Below, piece after piece: positions 7,620 to 16,049 of a DNA stretch of 64,000 bases. A program made the position numbers and the translations under genes. This stretch comes from an uncultured Chryseobacterium sp. (GTDB taxonomy: Bacteria > Bacteroidota > Bacteroidia > Flavobacteriales > Weeksellaceae). The notes beneath the pieces were generated by a model. That model was not told where the DNA came from and searched no databases. It was given only the letters and a program-made list of their open reading frames with translations. Positions within the stretch are counted from its first letter, which is position 1. The number at the start of each line of letters is the position of its first letter. The stretch is from contig CAJYGB010000013.1 in the NCBI GenBank assembly GCA_913774355.1, forward strand, positions 1-64,000. The letters are read 5' to 3'.

Positions 7620-8492
7620 ATGAAAGCCGGCATTCTCGAACATAATCCTGTAAAGAAAATAGAAATCGTCAGGGCAAAAGACCATCAAAGCTTTTCCTGT
7701 ACGGATGAGGTTTCGGTGGAGGAACCGTTGGAAATCCGGGTTTCTTATTTGGAGGATGGACAGAAACTAAAGAAAAATATATCCGTGACGATGCGTACGC
7801 CGGGAAATGATGCCGAGCTGGCAGCAGGATTCTTATTCACGGAAGGAATCATTTCAGAGCAAAGTCAAATAAAACAGATATACTATCAGAAGGAAGTCTG
7901 TTCCCGGAACAGTGGAAATATCATCACAGTTGAACTTGCCGAAGGTTATATTCCTCAGCTGATGAATGCTGGCCGTAATTTTTACACTACCTCCAGCTGT
8001 GGCGTATGCGGAAAAGGTTCCATTGAATCGATAAAAACCGTGAGCACTTTTCGGAATGATGAAAGACCACCACAAAGTATTTCCGTGGAGACAATTTATC
8101 AGTTAGCGGAAAAACTGCGGACTTTTCAGAATAATTTCAGCGCGACCGGCGGCATCCATGCTTCCGGGCTTTTTGATGGGAAAGGTAATCTTTTGGCTTT
8201 ACGGGAAGACGTAGGCAGGCACAATGCTCTGGATAAACTGATAGGAAATACCCTGCTTTCAGGACAGCTGCCACTGCGGGAACATATTTTGGTTCTGAGC
8301 GGCAGAGCCAGCTTTGAGCTGATCCAAAAGGCGGCCATGGCGGGAATTGATGTGGTAGCTGCGATTGGGGCACCTTCAAGCTTAGCCGTAGATTTGGCAA
8401 AAGAATTTGATATAACGCTATTAGGATTTCTCCGGGACAACCGGTTTAATATCTACCATACAAGCAGTCAAATTCAAATTTTAATGCAATAA
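7620..8492 (+). CDS. fdhD: formate dehydrogenase sulfurtransferase FdhD
   Basis: 290 residues. FdhD passes sulfur from a cysteine desulfurase to the molybdenum cofactor and is needed to activate formate dehydrogenases. The signature TTSSCGVCGKGSIES holds the two conserved cysteines near residue 125. Further conserved stretches are NDAELAAGFLFTEGII, FSATGGIHASGLFD and REDVGRHNALDK. Length is normal for the family. It lies upstream of a DUF7009 gene and an FdhF/YdeP-type oxidoreductase in the same direction, as expected of a maturation factor encoded with its client. A 236-bp gap before the next gene means it may have its own transcript. Confidence 0.93.
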   Translation: MKAGILEHNPVKKIEIVRAKDHQSFSCTDEVSVEEPLEIRVSYLEDGQKLKKNISVTMRTPGNDAELAAGFLFTEGIISEQSQIKQIYYQKEVCSRNSGNIITVELAEGYIPQLMNAGRNFYTTSSCGVCGKGSIESIKTVSTFRNDERPPQSISVETIYQLAEKLRTFQNNFSATGGIHASGLFDGKGNLLALREDVGRHNALDKLIGNTLLSGQLPLREHILVLSGRASFELIQKAAMAGIDVVAAIGAPSSLAVDLAKEFDITLLGFLRDNRFNIYHTSSQIQILMQ

Positions 8493-8566
8493 ATTAAATG
8501 TAAGATATCACTTTCATATTTAAGAAAAGGAATAAAATAATGATAAAAGCATTTAAAATATTATAC

Positions 8567-8650
8567 ATCAAATGTCCGCTTCTCCAAATCAGTTTGCTTC
8601 CCTCTTTGCTAGCTATAACATATAACCATTTAAATAAGTCTTTGCGTCAA
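8567..8650 (+). repeat. diverged interspersed repeat, family A
   Basis: AAATCAGTTTGCTTCCCTCT then TTGCT, and after a spacer GTCTTTGCGTCAA. This matches, with changes, the stretch repeated at 11607-11712 and 11989-12100. The rest of the 236-bp gap (8493-8728) shows no gene or clear site. Confidence 0.4.
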
Positions 8651-8728
8651 TGAAAAGCAGCAGTAACAAAGCCGGAGTTTAAAATTAAAGTGAACTTGCC
8701 TTAGAAAATATAAAATTGAATTAAATCA

Positions 8729-9079
8729 ATGAAAATCAGAATAAAAGACAACAGCATACGCTTTCGCCTCACCCAATCCGAAGTAGCGGAACTTGGCAAA
8801 ACAGGAATCATCTCCGGACAAACTGAATTCCCAGGTCAAACATTTACCTATGCCATCGAAAGAACAGAAGACGGTCCTCTCTCGGCAGCATTTGCTGAAA
8901 ATAGAATGGTCCTTATGATGCCGGCAGCTATGGTCAGCGAGTGGGTTTCAACCGGCCGGGTAGGATTCGACGGGCAGTCCGGAAAAATTAAAATACTGGT
9001 CGAAAAAGACTTTGTATGCCTGGACAACACCCTGGAAGACCAAAGTGACAATTACCCCAATCCCAACGCCAAATGCTGA
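8729..9079 (+). CDS. DUF7009 family protein
   Basis: 116 residues starting MKIRIKDNSIRFRLTQSEV and ending with ILVEKDFVCLDNTLEDQSDN and a PNPNA tail, a pattern I associate with the small DUF7009 family. Function unknown. In Bacteroidota it tends to sit next to formate-dehydrogenase-like genes (recollection); here it is between fdhD and the molybdopterin oxidoreductase, only 22 bp before the latter. Two cysteines near the end (C98 and the terminal C) are the only obvious metal- or sulfur-binding candidates. Cytoplasmic, no signal peptide. Confidence 0.6.
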   Translation: MKIRIKDNSIRFRLTQSEVAELGKTGIISGQTEFPGQTFTYAIERTEDGPLSAAFAENRMVLMMPAAMVSEWVSTGRVGFDGQSGKIKILVEKDFVCLDNTLEDQSDNYPNPNAKC

Positions 9080-9101
9080 TATTACCTTCAATCACAACCA
9101 T

Positions 9102-11501
9102 ATGGAGAATAAACGAATCAATACCAATACAGATCTCAAAAACGGAAAATCACCCATAGCGGAAACTCCCTTTACCTTGAGGAACCTGAAACTGAGATCG
9201 CCCGAAAAATGGGCGGCGGGCGTTCCGGCGGTCATGCATTCCATAGAACAGCTGGTGCGTGATGCGTCGGTCCTGAGGGGTGGAAGAGCATTATTCAGCA
9301 TGAACCAGTTTGACGGTTTCGACTGTCCGAGCTGTGCCTGGCCGGATCCCGATGACGACCGTTCCAGAATTGCCGAATATTGCGAAAACGGAGCCAAAGC
9401 CCTTGCGGAGGAAGCCACTTCCAAAAAGATCGCTGCGGATTTCTTCAGGAAAAATTCGGTATACGATTTGTCGAAAATGACAGATTACCAGATCAGCCAG
9501 TTAGGAAGGATTACCGAACCGATTTACCTTCCGAAAGGCGGAACCCATTATCAGCCGATCAGTTGGGATGATGCTTTCACTAAAATTGCTGAAAAGCTCA
9601 ACGGGCTGCATTCCCCGGATGAAGCCATGTTTTACACTTCCGGACGCACCAGCAATGAGGCTACCTGGGTGTACCAGCTCTTCGGGCGGGAATTTGGGAC
9701 CAATAATTTCCCCGACTGTTCAAATATGTGCCATGAAACTTCCGGTTACGCATTGACCCGCTGTATCGGATTCGGAAAAGGCTCGGTAAAGCTGGAAGAT
9801 TTTTATGAGTCCGATCTCATCATCATCATGGGCCAGAATCCCGGGACCAATTCCCCGAGAATGCTTTCTGCATTAACGAAAGGAAAGAAAAACGGCGCAA
9901 AGATCATGGCCGTTAATCCGCTTCCGGAAGCCGGACTTATGGGATTCAGGGACCCTCAGAAGCCTCTGGCACTCATCAGCAAACCTTTTGAACTGTCCGA
10001 TCTTTATCTGCCGGTTAAAATCAACGGCGATATGGCCTTATTAAAGGCTTTGCAGCTCCTGCTTCTGGAAGAGGAAGAAAAAAATCCTGGGAAAGTTCTT
10101 GATTATAATTTCATTGCCGAAAAAACAGCCGGCTTTGAAGCTTTAACGGAAGAACTGAAACGGTATGACCTCCAATTCCTGGCGGAAGAATCTGGAATCC
10201 CGGTTGAACAACTAAAAGAAGCCGCACAGATGATCGCCACTAAGAAACGGATTATCATCTGCTGGGGAATGGGCATTACGCAGCAGCACAATGGCGTCGA
10301 TATGATCTACAATATCGTCAACCTTTTGCTGATGAAAGGAAGCATCGGAATCAAAGGCGGCGGTGTGTGTCCGGTCCGCGGACACAGCAACGTGCAGGGA
10401 AATAGGACCTTACTGATAAATCATAAGCCCACCGACGAACAATTGGATGCCCTGGAAAAATTTTACGGATTCAAACCGCCGAGAGAAGGAGGGTATGATG
10501 TCGTAAAAGCCATTAAAGCCATGCATGACGGGAAGATAAAATTCATGTTCTGCATGGGTGGAAACCTGCTTTCGGCTGCTCCGGATACAACGTATACTGC
10601 AGAAGCGATGCGAAAGCTTGAAATGTCGGTCATGGTTTCCATAAAGCTGAACCGCGGTCACCTTATCCATGGAGAAGAAGCCCTTATTTTACCGGTGATT
10701 TCGCGGAGTGAAAAAGATATTGTCAATGGGGAATTGCAGCACATCAGCACGGAAAATTCCATGGGCGTGGTAGAGTGGTCCAGGGGAGTATTGGGACCGA
10801 TCTCAGAACACCTGATCAATGAAACCCATGTCGTATGCAGAATGGCAAAAGCCGTCCTGGGTGATCGTTCCGTTATCGATTGGAATCGCTTCATGAACAG
10901 CTATGATGCGATCCGAGACGATGTCTCCCAATGCATTCCCGGATTTGAAAATTATAACAAAAGGGTAGTCCAAAAAGGAGGGTTTTACCTTCCAAATGGA
11001 CCCCGTGACGGAAAATTCAGCAGTGAACATGTTCCGGGAAAGGCAGCATTTAACGTTACTCCGGTTCCCGACAATTCCCTGGCGGATGACGAGTACCTGA
11101 TGGCCACCACCCGTACCCACGACCAGTTCAATACCGTGGTCTACGGACTGGACGACCGTTACCGTGGGATTTTCAATGAAAGAAGGATCGTCATGATGAA
11201 CGAAAAAGATATCGAAAAAGCAGGACTCAAAGAAGGGGATAAGGTAGACCTGTTCAATTACGACGACGGTATCGAACGGATTGCGCCTTTGTTTATCGTA
11301 GTTACATATAAAATTCCGCAGAAAAGCACCATGACCTATTTTCCGGAAACAAACGTTTTGGTCTCCATTAATAACGTTGTCGATGGGGCCAACATGCCTG
11401 CCTCAAAATATGTCCGCATCAAAATCAAAAAGCACAACCCTGACATTTACCGGAAAGTCGACGATCATATCATCGCCGCTACCGGAACCAACCCGGGATA
11501 A
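9102..11501 (+). CDS. FdhF/YdeP-family molybdopterin oxidoreductase, alpha subunit
   Basis: 799 residues from the ATG at 9102; an upstream in-frame ATG at 9012 would overlap the preceding gene and adds atypical residues. It belongs to the bis-MGD molybdopterin oxidoreductases, YdeP branch. Near residue 70 it has the short motif GFDCPSCAWPDPDDD typical of that branch. The metal-ligand region NNFPDCSNMCHETSGYAL has Cys rather than selenocysteine. Later segments are INHKPTDEQLDALEKFYGF and, near the C-terminus, the dinucleotide-binding part TRTHDQFNTVVYGLDDRYRG. No Tat signal is visible, so it is probably cytoplasmic. Substrate unknown; formate is possible given fdhD upstream. No separate electron-transfer subunit lies beside it. 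Confidence 0.85.
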   Translation: MENKRINTNTDLKNGKSPIAETPFTLRNLKLRSPEKWAAGVPAVMHSIEQLVRDASVLRGGRALFSMNQFDGFDCPSCAWPDPDDDRSRIAEYCENGAKALAEEATSKKIAADFFRKNSVYDLSKMTDYQISQLGRITEPIYLPKGGTHYQPISWDDAFTKIAEKLNGLHSPDEAMFYTSGRTSNEATWVYQLFGREFGTNNFPDCSNMCHETSGYALTRCIGFGKGSVKLEDFYESDLIIIMGQNPGTNSPRMLSALTKGKKNGAKIMAVNPLPEAGLMGFRDPQKPLALISKPFELSDLYLPVKINGDMALLKALQLLLLEEEEKNPGKVLDYNFIAEKTAGFEALTEELKRYDLQFLAEESGIPVEQLKEAAQMIATKKRIIICWGMGITQQHNGVDMIYNIVNLLLMKGSIGIKGGGVCPVRGHSNVQGNRTLLINHKPTDEQLDALEKFYGFKPPREGGYDVVKAIKAMHDGKIKFMFCMGGNLLSAAPDTTYTAEAMRKLEMSVMVSIKLNRGHLIHGEEALILPVISRSEKDIVNGELQHISTENSMGVVEWSRGVLGPISEHLINETHVVCRMAKAVLGDRSVIDWNRFMNSYDAIRDDVSQCIPGFENYNKRVVQKGGFYLPNGPRDGKFSSEHVPGKAAFNVTPVPDNSLADDEYLMATTRTHDQFNTVVYGLDDRYRGIFNERRIVMMNEKDIEKAGLKEGDKVDLFNYDDGIERIAPLFIVVTYKIPQKSTMTYFPETNVLVSINNVVDGANMPASKYVRIKIKKHNPDIYRKVDDHIIAATGTNPG

Positions 11502-11510
11502 AATATTCTT

Positions 11511-11542
11511 CAATGCACGGATAATTTCGTGCATTGAGTTTT
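11511..11542 (+). terminator. intrinsic terminator after the oxidoreductase
   Basis: CAATGCACG pairs perfectly with CGTGCATTG across an 8-nt loop, followed by AGTTTTG. It begins 9 bp after the stop codon. Confidence 0.65.
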
Positions 11543-11606
11543 GTAAATAAATTAGAAAAATCCTTCGATAGCAAAAGCAGCTGAGCAGCGTGAAATAAAA
11601 CGTCTG

Positions 11607-11712
11607 CTTCATCAATCAGCTTGCTGATTCCTTCTTTGCTCCCTAAAAACTATCCACAGAGAAGCAAAATCTTTGCGTTAAAAAAATCTGCATAATCTGC
11701 ATAATCTACATG
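11607..11712 (+). repeat. interspersed repeat, family A, copy 1
   Basis: Reads CTTCATCAATCAGCTTGCTG, ATTCCTTCTTTGCTCCCT, then AAAATCTTTGCGTTAAAAAA and ATCTGCATAATCTGCATAAT. Copy 2 lies 382 bp downstream. The gap 11502-12111 holds only the terminator, these repeats and AT-rich sequence; I see no gene in it. Confidence 0.6.
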
Positions 11713-11988
11713 CGCTATCCTGCCTTTTAAAGGGAACATATCTGGATTTGAAATAAAAGATTTTAAAACAATAAAGCCATATTCCGTAGGATTAAAATCT
11801 GTGTAGGATAAATTTAAATCATCGAAAAAGCACGCCATAGGTGTGCTATCTGATTTTCAACATAAATGATGCAGAATCTATTTAAAGAAGATAGAACTCC
11901 TTTGGAATTCTACTGCAATTCTGATTATTGTAAGCTACACAGACATTAAACACGATTCTAAATTAATAATCAAAAAAATAAGCGTTTT

Positions 11989-12100
11989 CTTCATCAAATC
12001 AGCTTGCTGATTCCTTCTTTGCTCCCTTAAAAATATCCACATAGAGAATAAAATCTTTGCGTTAAAAGAAATCTGCGTAATCTGCAAAATCTGTGTGTGA
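11989..12100 (+). repeat. interspersed repeat, family A, copy 2
   Basis: Near-copy of 11607-11712 with the same order of blocks (CTTCATCAAATCAGCTTGCT ... TTCTTTGCTCCC ... AATCTTTGCGTTAAA ... AATCTGCGTAATCTGC). It ends 12 bp from the mobA stop. Inverted copies lie at 20719-20829 and 20930-21047. Confidence 0.6.
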
Positions 12101-12111
12101 TAACACTAAAT

Positions 12112-12738
12112 TCACCGGGAATTCTCTATCATCTGCTGAATTTCCACCCTCTCTTCCGGCGTATTCACATTCTTCAAAACATTTGGATCTTCTGGCTTCA
12201 ACATTAGAATATCATTGTCCATCAAAAATTTCCTTGGCGAAAGGCTCCCGGTTTTAATAAAATCCATCAGCAGCGGAAAACTCTTCGGCTCCCAAATGGC
12301 CGCCAACGGCTCCGGACCTCCGTCCGCCGGACTTTCGTAAGTTGTAGCCACCTTCTCAGGATTTCTTTGCTGAACCAGGAAATCCAGTGCCTTTTTATCA
12401 AGCAGCGGTAAATCGCAGGCCACCACCATCCACGCTGTATCTCTGTTGAAATCCAGTGCCGATAAAATCCCGCCAAGCGGGCCGAATTCCGTAAATCCAT
12501 CGGGAAGAGCTAAATAGCTTCCATCTATGTTTTTTAGCTGATCTTGGCGGCAGGAAATAAACACTCCGTCGCAAAATGGAGCCAGCAGGTCGGCCATGGC
12601 ATATTGCTGTTCTTTTCCGTGCCATTGGATCTTTTCTTTGGCGACCCCCATCCGGGAGCTTTTGCCGCCGGCCAGTACAAGACCGTTGAGTAAAAATGGA
12701 GTAGGAGCGTTGGGGAAAATCATTGGATCGGGTTTCAT
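12112..12738 (-). CDS. mobA: molybdenum cofactor guanylyltransferase MobA
   Basis: 208 residues. MobA links GMP to Mo-molybdopterin to make the guanine dinucleotide form used by formate-dehydrogenase-type enzymes. The nucleotide-binding start LVLAGGKSSRMG lies at residues 21-32, followed by conserved K (AKEKIQWHG). Further motifs are LPDGFTEFGPLGGILSALDF and the metal-binding WMVVACDLPLL. Length fits the family. It is convergent with the FdhF/YdeP-type gene, a likely client. The MKPDP start at 12738 is kept, although an internal ATG six codons in is also possible. Confidence 0.85.
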   Translation of the reverse strand: MKPDPMIFPNAPTPFLLNGLVLAGGKSSRMGVAKEKIQWHGKEQQYAMADLLAPFCDGVFISCRQDQLKNIDGSYLALPDGFTEFGPLGGILSALDFNRDTAWMVVACDLPLLDKKALDFLVQQRNPEKVATTYESPADGGPEPLAAIWEPKSFPLLMDFIKTGSLSPRKFLMDNDILMLKPEDPNVLKNVNTPEERVEIQQMIENSR

Positions 12739-13029
12739 TTACTTTTCTTACATGCACATCCTCCGCCATTATCGTTAAGCATTCACCGTAACGGCATTAA
12801 CTTTTAATTTTCGGAATTTCATCGGTAAGATTATCAAAGATAAAAAAAAATGGGCATTCCCATCGACTGGTTTGAAGGAACTTAACCGGACAACCGGTAG
12901 CACAAATCAGGAGCAGGAAAACTGCGGGCCCCGATAAGTCGTATATACAAATAAGTAGCCCGCTTATCTTCCTCACTTTCATTGGCGCTGCTTTAGAAAT
13001 CATTTGTTCAATTTTTTAATCCCTATCTT

Positions 13030-13761
13030 ATGGCTTTATTCATTTTCATCATCATACACTGGTATACCTCGCTTTTTTTCCAGTCGGTGTTTCATCACCG
13101 CTACGCGGCGCATAACCTCTTTACCATGTCGAAATTCTGGGAACGGGTCTTCTACCTCGGATGCTTTATCACCCAAGGTTCTTCATATATCAGCGCTTAT
13201 ACCTATGGCCTGATGCACCGTTTGCACCACGCCCATACCGATAAACCAGAAGATCCCCATTCGCCCCACAACGATCCGAATCCTTTTCTCATGATGTGGA
13301 CGACGCGGACCAACTATTTCCACCTCTATATCGGGAAAACCGATGCGCCTGAAAAGTACAAAAAGAACCTTCCGGATTGGGAAAGTTTTGATAACTTCGC
13401 CCACAATTACATCACCCGGATTATATGGATTGGCATCTACATCGCCATTTATGCCCTGCTGGCGACGGCGTGGTGGCAGTGGCTGTTCCTGCCGGCAACG
13501 GTAATCATGGGATCGCTTCAGGGAATGGCCGTCAACTGGTGGGCCCACAAATTCGGCTACGAAAACTACAGCATGGCCAACACCTCCAAAAACATTCTTC
13601 CGGTTGATTTTTTGTTTTGGGGCGAAGCCTACCACAATAACCATCATAAGCATCCCCAGAGACCGAACAATGCGTCCCGCTGGTTCGAGTGGGACATGGG
13701 TTTCCAGACCATGCGGATGCTTCATAAGCTGAGGATTATCCGCATTAGGAATACCGCCTGA
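13030..13761 (+). CDS. acyl-CoA (fatty acid) desaturase
   Basis: 243 residues, an integral-membrane di-iron desaturase of the stearoyl-CoA type that introduces a double bond into fatty acyl chains. The three histidine boxes are visible: HHRYAAH near residue 20, HRLHHAHTD near 63, and HNNHHKHP near 205. Hydrophobic segments lie at residues 1-18 and 135-170. The N-terminus is short compared with eukaryotic homologues but normal for Bacteroidota. It stands alone; the upstream 290 bp (12739-13029) show no gene. Likely role is adjustment of membrane fluidity. Confidence 0.85.
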   Translation: MALFIFIIIHWYTSLFFQSVFHHRYAAHNLFTMSKFWERVFYLGCFITQGSSYISAYTYGLMHRLHHAHTDKPEDPHSPHNDPNPFLMMWTTRTNYFHLYIGKTDAPEKYKKNLPDWESFDNFAHNYITRIIWIGIYIAIYALLATAWWQWLFLPATVIMGSLQGMAVNWWAHKFGYENYSMANTSKNILPVDFLFWGEAYHNNHHKHPQRPNNASRWFEWDMGFQTMRMLHKLRIIRIRNTA

Positions 13762-13806
13762 AACTAAATCAAATAACTTCAATCCAAAAATACCCGCCAA
13801 TAAAAA

Positions 13807-13862
13807 TTCCCCTCCTTTGGAGGGGTGGCGAAAATTCCAAAGGAATTTTTGACGGGGTGGTT
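13807..13862 (+). repeat. double-hairpin repeat typical of Bacteroidota intergenic DNA
   Basis: CCCCTCCTTTGGAGGGG forms one hairpin and AAATTCCAAAGGAATTTTT a second, ending GACGGGGTGGT. I recall near-identical strings from many flavobacterial genomes. Lying 46 bp after the desaturase stop, it may also act as its terminator. Confidence 0.6.
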
Positions 13863-13944
13863 TAAAGCAGAATCCTGTAAACAAAACACTTAGGCTACTT
13901 CATTATGGTTGTTGTGTCGACTCTCCGATTTCTGCTAAAAATCT

Positions 13945-14000
13945 AAAAGCGAATCTTTCCTTGCTGTTCGCATATACGATGTCGGGATTCCTGTGGAATT
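13945..14000 (+). repeat. interspersed repeat, partial copy
   Basis: AGCGAATCTTTCCTTGCTGT followed by TCGCATATACGATGTCGGGA and TTCC. Related to the middle of the duplicated blocks at 15251-15456 and 15655-15862. Confidence 0.5.
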
Positions 14001-14056
14001 CGAAGATTCGATGCAGTCAGTGACAGACAGAGTGTTGAATTTCCGTGAACATTTTT

Positions 14057-14163
14057 AAAAATCTTCGACTTTTAATCTCATGTGTTCTAAAAATATGCGC
14101 AAAATTTTAAATCTTTCTTTGTGACTTATGTGTTAAAACAAAGCGCTTTCATTTGTGAAAATC
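14057..14163 (+). repeat. direct repeat, family B, copy 1
   Basis: A ~107-bp unit (AAAAATCTTCGACTTTTAAT, CTCATGTGTTCTAAAAATAT, GCGCAAAATTTTAAATCTTT ... CATTTGTGAAAATCC) repeated with few changes at 14365-14472. Confidence 0.65.
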
Positions 14164-14364
14164 CGTGCAGATCTGTGGAAGATTTTCATCCGCTAAAGTT
14201 TAAAAAATCTTTGATTTTAATCTTATGTGTCCTAAAATACACGGGCTTCGACTGCGCTTAGCCACCAGGAAATTAAATCTGATATGACTCATGTACTAAA
14301 AATGAGCGCAATCATCCGTGGAAATCCGTGCAGATCTGTGGGAGATTTTCGTCCGCTAAAGTTT

Positions 14365-14472
14365 TAAAAATCTTTGATTTTTAATCTCATGTGTTCTAAA
14401 AATATGCGCAAAATTTTAGATCTTTCTTTGTAACTTATGTGTTAAAATAAAGTGCTTTCATCTGTGAAAATC
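14365..14472 (+). repeat. direct repeat, family B, copy 2
   Basis: Near-copy of 14057-14163. Between the two copies the block GTGAAAATCCGTGCAGATCT-like occurs twice more (14155-14180 and 14318-14343). The 838-bp gap 13762-14599 therefore consists almost wholly of repeats; no gene is seen. Confidence 0.65.
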
Positions 14473-14548
14473 CATGGTATAAAATCCCACCGAAATCAAA
14501 ACAAAACACGATCATCTGGACATCTCCCATTTTTAACAGCTTTTAACC

Positions 14549-14556
14549 TAAGTTTG
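14549..14556 (+). promoter_or_regulatory. Bacteroidota -7 promoter element TAAGTTTG
   Basis: Exact match to TAnnTTTG, 43 bp before the start codon at 14600. No clear TTG -33 element at the usual spacing. Confidence 0.45.
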
Positions 14557-14599
14557 CACCATTCTTGTAAGATCACACCCATCACCAAAATAGAATATT

Positions 14600-14977
14600 A
14601 TGTCAGAAAAAAAATTAGCCGGGATCTGGATGGACAAAGAGAAAGCCATCGTCGTTAAAAACCATGATGCGCAGAATGCCTTTAAGTTTTTCCTGTGCAG
14701 CCCGGTAAAAGCCGAGATCCAGCATGGAAACTCCAGCGAAAATGCCGGCAACAACGCCGAACAGACCAATCGCGTCAAATACTTCAAGGAAATCGAGCAC
14801 CTGCTGATCAACTCCCAGGAAGTATTGATCATCGGGCCGGGAACCGTACAGGAAGAATTCAAGCATTACCTGGAAGAAACCCCACAGTTCAAAAACCTCA
14901 AGATCCAACTGGATACCGCCCAGCAGATGAGCGATGAGCAGGTCCTGGAAAAAGTAAAGGAACATTTCAACGCGTAA
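14600..14977 (+). CDS. small eRF1/Pelota-domain-like protein
   Basis: 125 residues. The C-terminal half has the core VLIIGPGTVQEEFKHYLEE followed by FKNLKIQLDTAQQMSDEQV and ends LEKVKEHF, resembling the third (alpha/beta) domain of eRF1/Pelota-type proteins found as stand-alone small proteins in bacteria. The N-terminal half (KLAGIWMDKEKAIVVKNHDA) looks like a short beta domain. No signal peptide. Function unproven: a translation-related or stress role is inferred from the fold only. It is a single-gene unit with its own promoter-like -7 element and strong terminator, set inside a repeat-rich area. Confidence 0.6.
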   Translation: MSEKKLAGIWMDKEKAIVVKNHDAQNAFKFFLCSPVKAEIQHGNSSENAGNNAEQTNRVKYFKEIEHLLINSQEVLIIGPGTVQEEFKHYLEETPQFKNLKIQLDTAQQMSDEQVLEKVKEHFNA

Positions 14978-14997
14978 ATTTTATCAACAGTAACAAA

Positions 14998-15035
14998 ATA
15001 AAACCTCCGGATGTCTTAGCATGCGGAGGTTTTAT
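14998..15035 (+). terminator. intrinsic terminator
   Basis: A perfect 12-bp stem, ATAAAACCTCCG with CGGAGGTTTTAT, closes a 14-nt loop and contains its own T run. It lies 20 bp after the stop at 14977. Confidence 0.8.
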
Positions 15036-15250
15036 ATTTAGAATGTTAAGAAATAACATATAATAAAAACACCTGAAAAACTTATGACAAACGGCAGAAT
15101 TCAAAAGTGAAACTTTCCATAAATATAAACATTCGTGAAAATCTGTACGGATCTGCTGGAGATATTTTTAACCACAAAAGTCACAAAAGATTATTATGCT
15201 GTATAATAAAGCTAAATGCCGATTGCTGAATAAGCGTACAAAAGCTTAAA

Positions 15251-15456
15251 GAATCGAAGATTTTTATATTTTTTCATTGAGCATTGAAAAGAACGGCAAC
15301 TTTCGGTGGCTGAGGTGACTCGAAGCCACGTCATCATTACTTTATTCCCATAGTCCACTCCTTTTGTCATTTCGAAGAAATCCAGACGCGAATCTTTCCG
15401 TACTGTTTGCTAATACGATGTTGGGATTCCATGGGATGACTAATAGAATGTAACGA
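15251..15456 (+). repeat. ~205-bp duplicated block, copy 1
   Basis: Begins GAATCGAAGATTTTTATATT, includes CGGTGGCTGAGGTGACTCG and AAGCCACGTCATCATTAC (a GTGGCT/AGCCAC hairpin at 15306-15329) and ends near GAATGTAACG. Copy 2 starts 404 bp downstream. Family B cores occur at 15134-15161, 15478-15506 and 15888-15912, one before each block and one after the last, giving a tandem layout. Confidence 0.7.
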
Positions 15457-15654
15457 TTTAAAATAAACGCAAACATCTGTGAAAATCTGTGCGAATCTGT
15501 GGGAGATGTTTTTAACAACAAAAGTCACAAAAGATATGAAAGTACAAAATAAAGCTGAATCCCTGATGTTGAATAAAGCGCACAAAAACTTTACAAAAAC
15601 CTTGAAAAGGTTCGCGAATTGAATTCCTCTAATAGAATGAACATAAAATGAGGC

Positions 15655-15862
15655 AAATCGAAGATTTTTACATTTCTTCATTGAGCATTAAAAAGAACGG
15701 CAACTTTCGGTGGCTGAGGCGACTCGAAGCCACGTCATCATTATTTTATTCCATAATAATGCACTCCTTTTGTCATTCCGTAGGAATCCAAACACGAATC
15801 TTTCCATACTGTTCGGTAATACAATGCTGAGATTCCTTTCGGGAATGACAAACAGGACGTTA
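15655..15862 (+). repeat. ~205-bp duplicated block, copy 2
   Basis: Same order as copy 1, with the GTGGCT/AGCCAC hairpin conserved. Together these blocks fill the gap 14978-16049, which holds no gene. Confidence 0.7.
15772..15849. repeat. 78-bp imperfect palindrome inside block copy 2
   Basis: The left end GTCATTCCGTAGGAATC and the right end GATTCCTTTCGGGAATGAC are inverted matches flanking about 41 bp. The shape recalls a non-coding REP/MITE-like unit. Confidence 0.55.
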
Positions 15863-15998
15863 AATTTTAAAATCAAGCACAATCATCTGTGAAAATCTGC
15901 GCAAATCTGGGGTTCAAATCAAAACGTAATCACACAAAAGTAAAGCAGCATCACCCACGAAAATCTTTGGTATCCTTTGGAGATTCCAAACAGCAAAA

Positions 15999-16026
15999 GC
16001 TCCGAATGCCTCAACATCCGGAGCTC
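15999..16026 (-). terminator. intrinsic terminator of the TonB-dependent receptor
   Basis: On the minus strand AGCTCCGGATG pairs with CATTCGGAGCT (one G-U) around a 6-nt loop and is followed by TTTTG, 24 bp after the receptor stop codon. Confidence 0.75.
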
Positions 16027-16049
16027 TTCATTTTATCGGTAGAACAGAA

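Noticed and set aside
9012..9101. Upstream in-frame extension of the FdhF/YdeP-type gene
   Set aside because: It overlaps the DUF7009 gene by 68 bp and its residues do not look like the family; the ATG at 9102 is better.
12780..13029. Possible structured RNA before the desaturase (GCGGGC ... GCCCGC arms)
   Set aside because: Arms are only 6 bp with 34 nt between, and no terminator or known aptamer motif is present.
13183..13884. Long minus-strand frame opposite the desaturase
   Set aside because: It is the mirror of a well-supported gene and has no family features; other long antisense frames in GC-richer genes were left out for the same reason.
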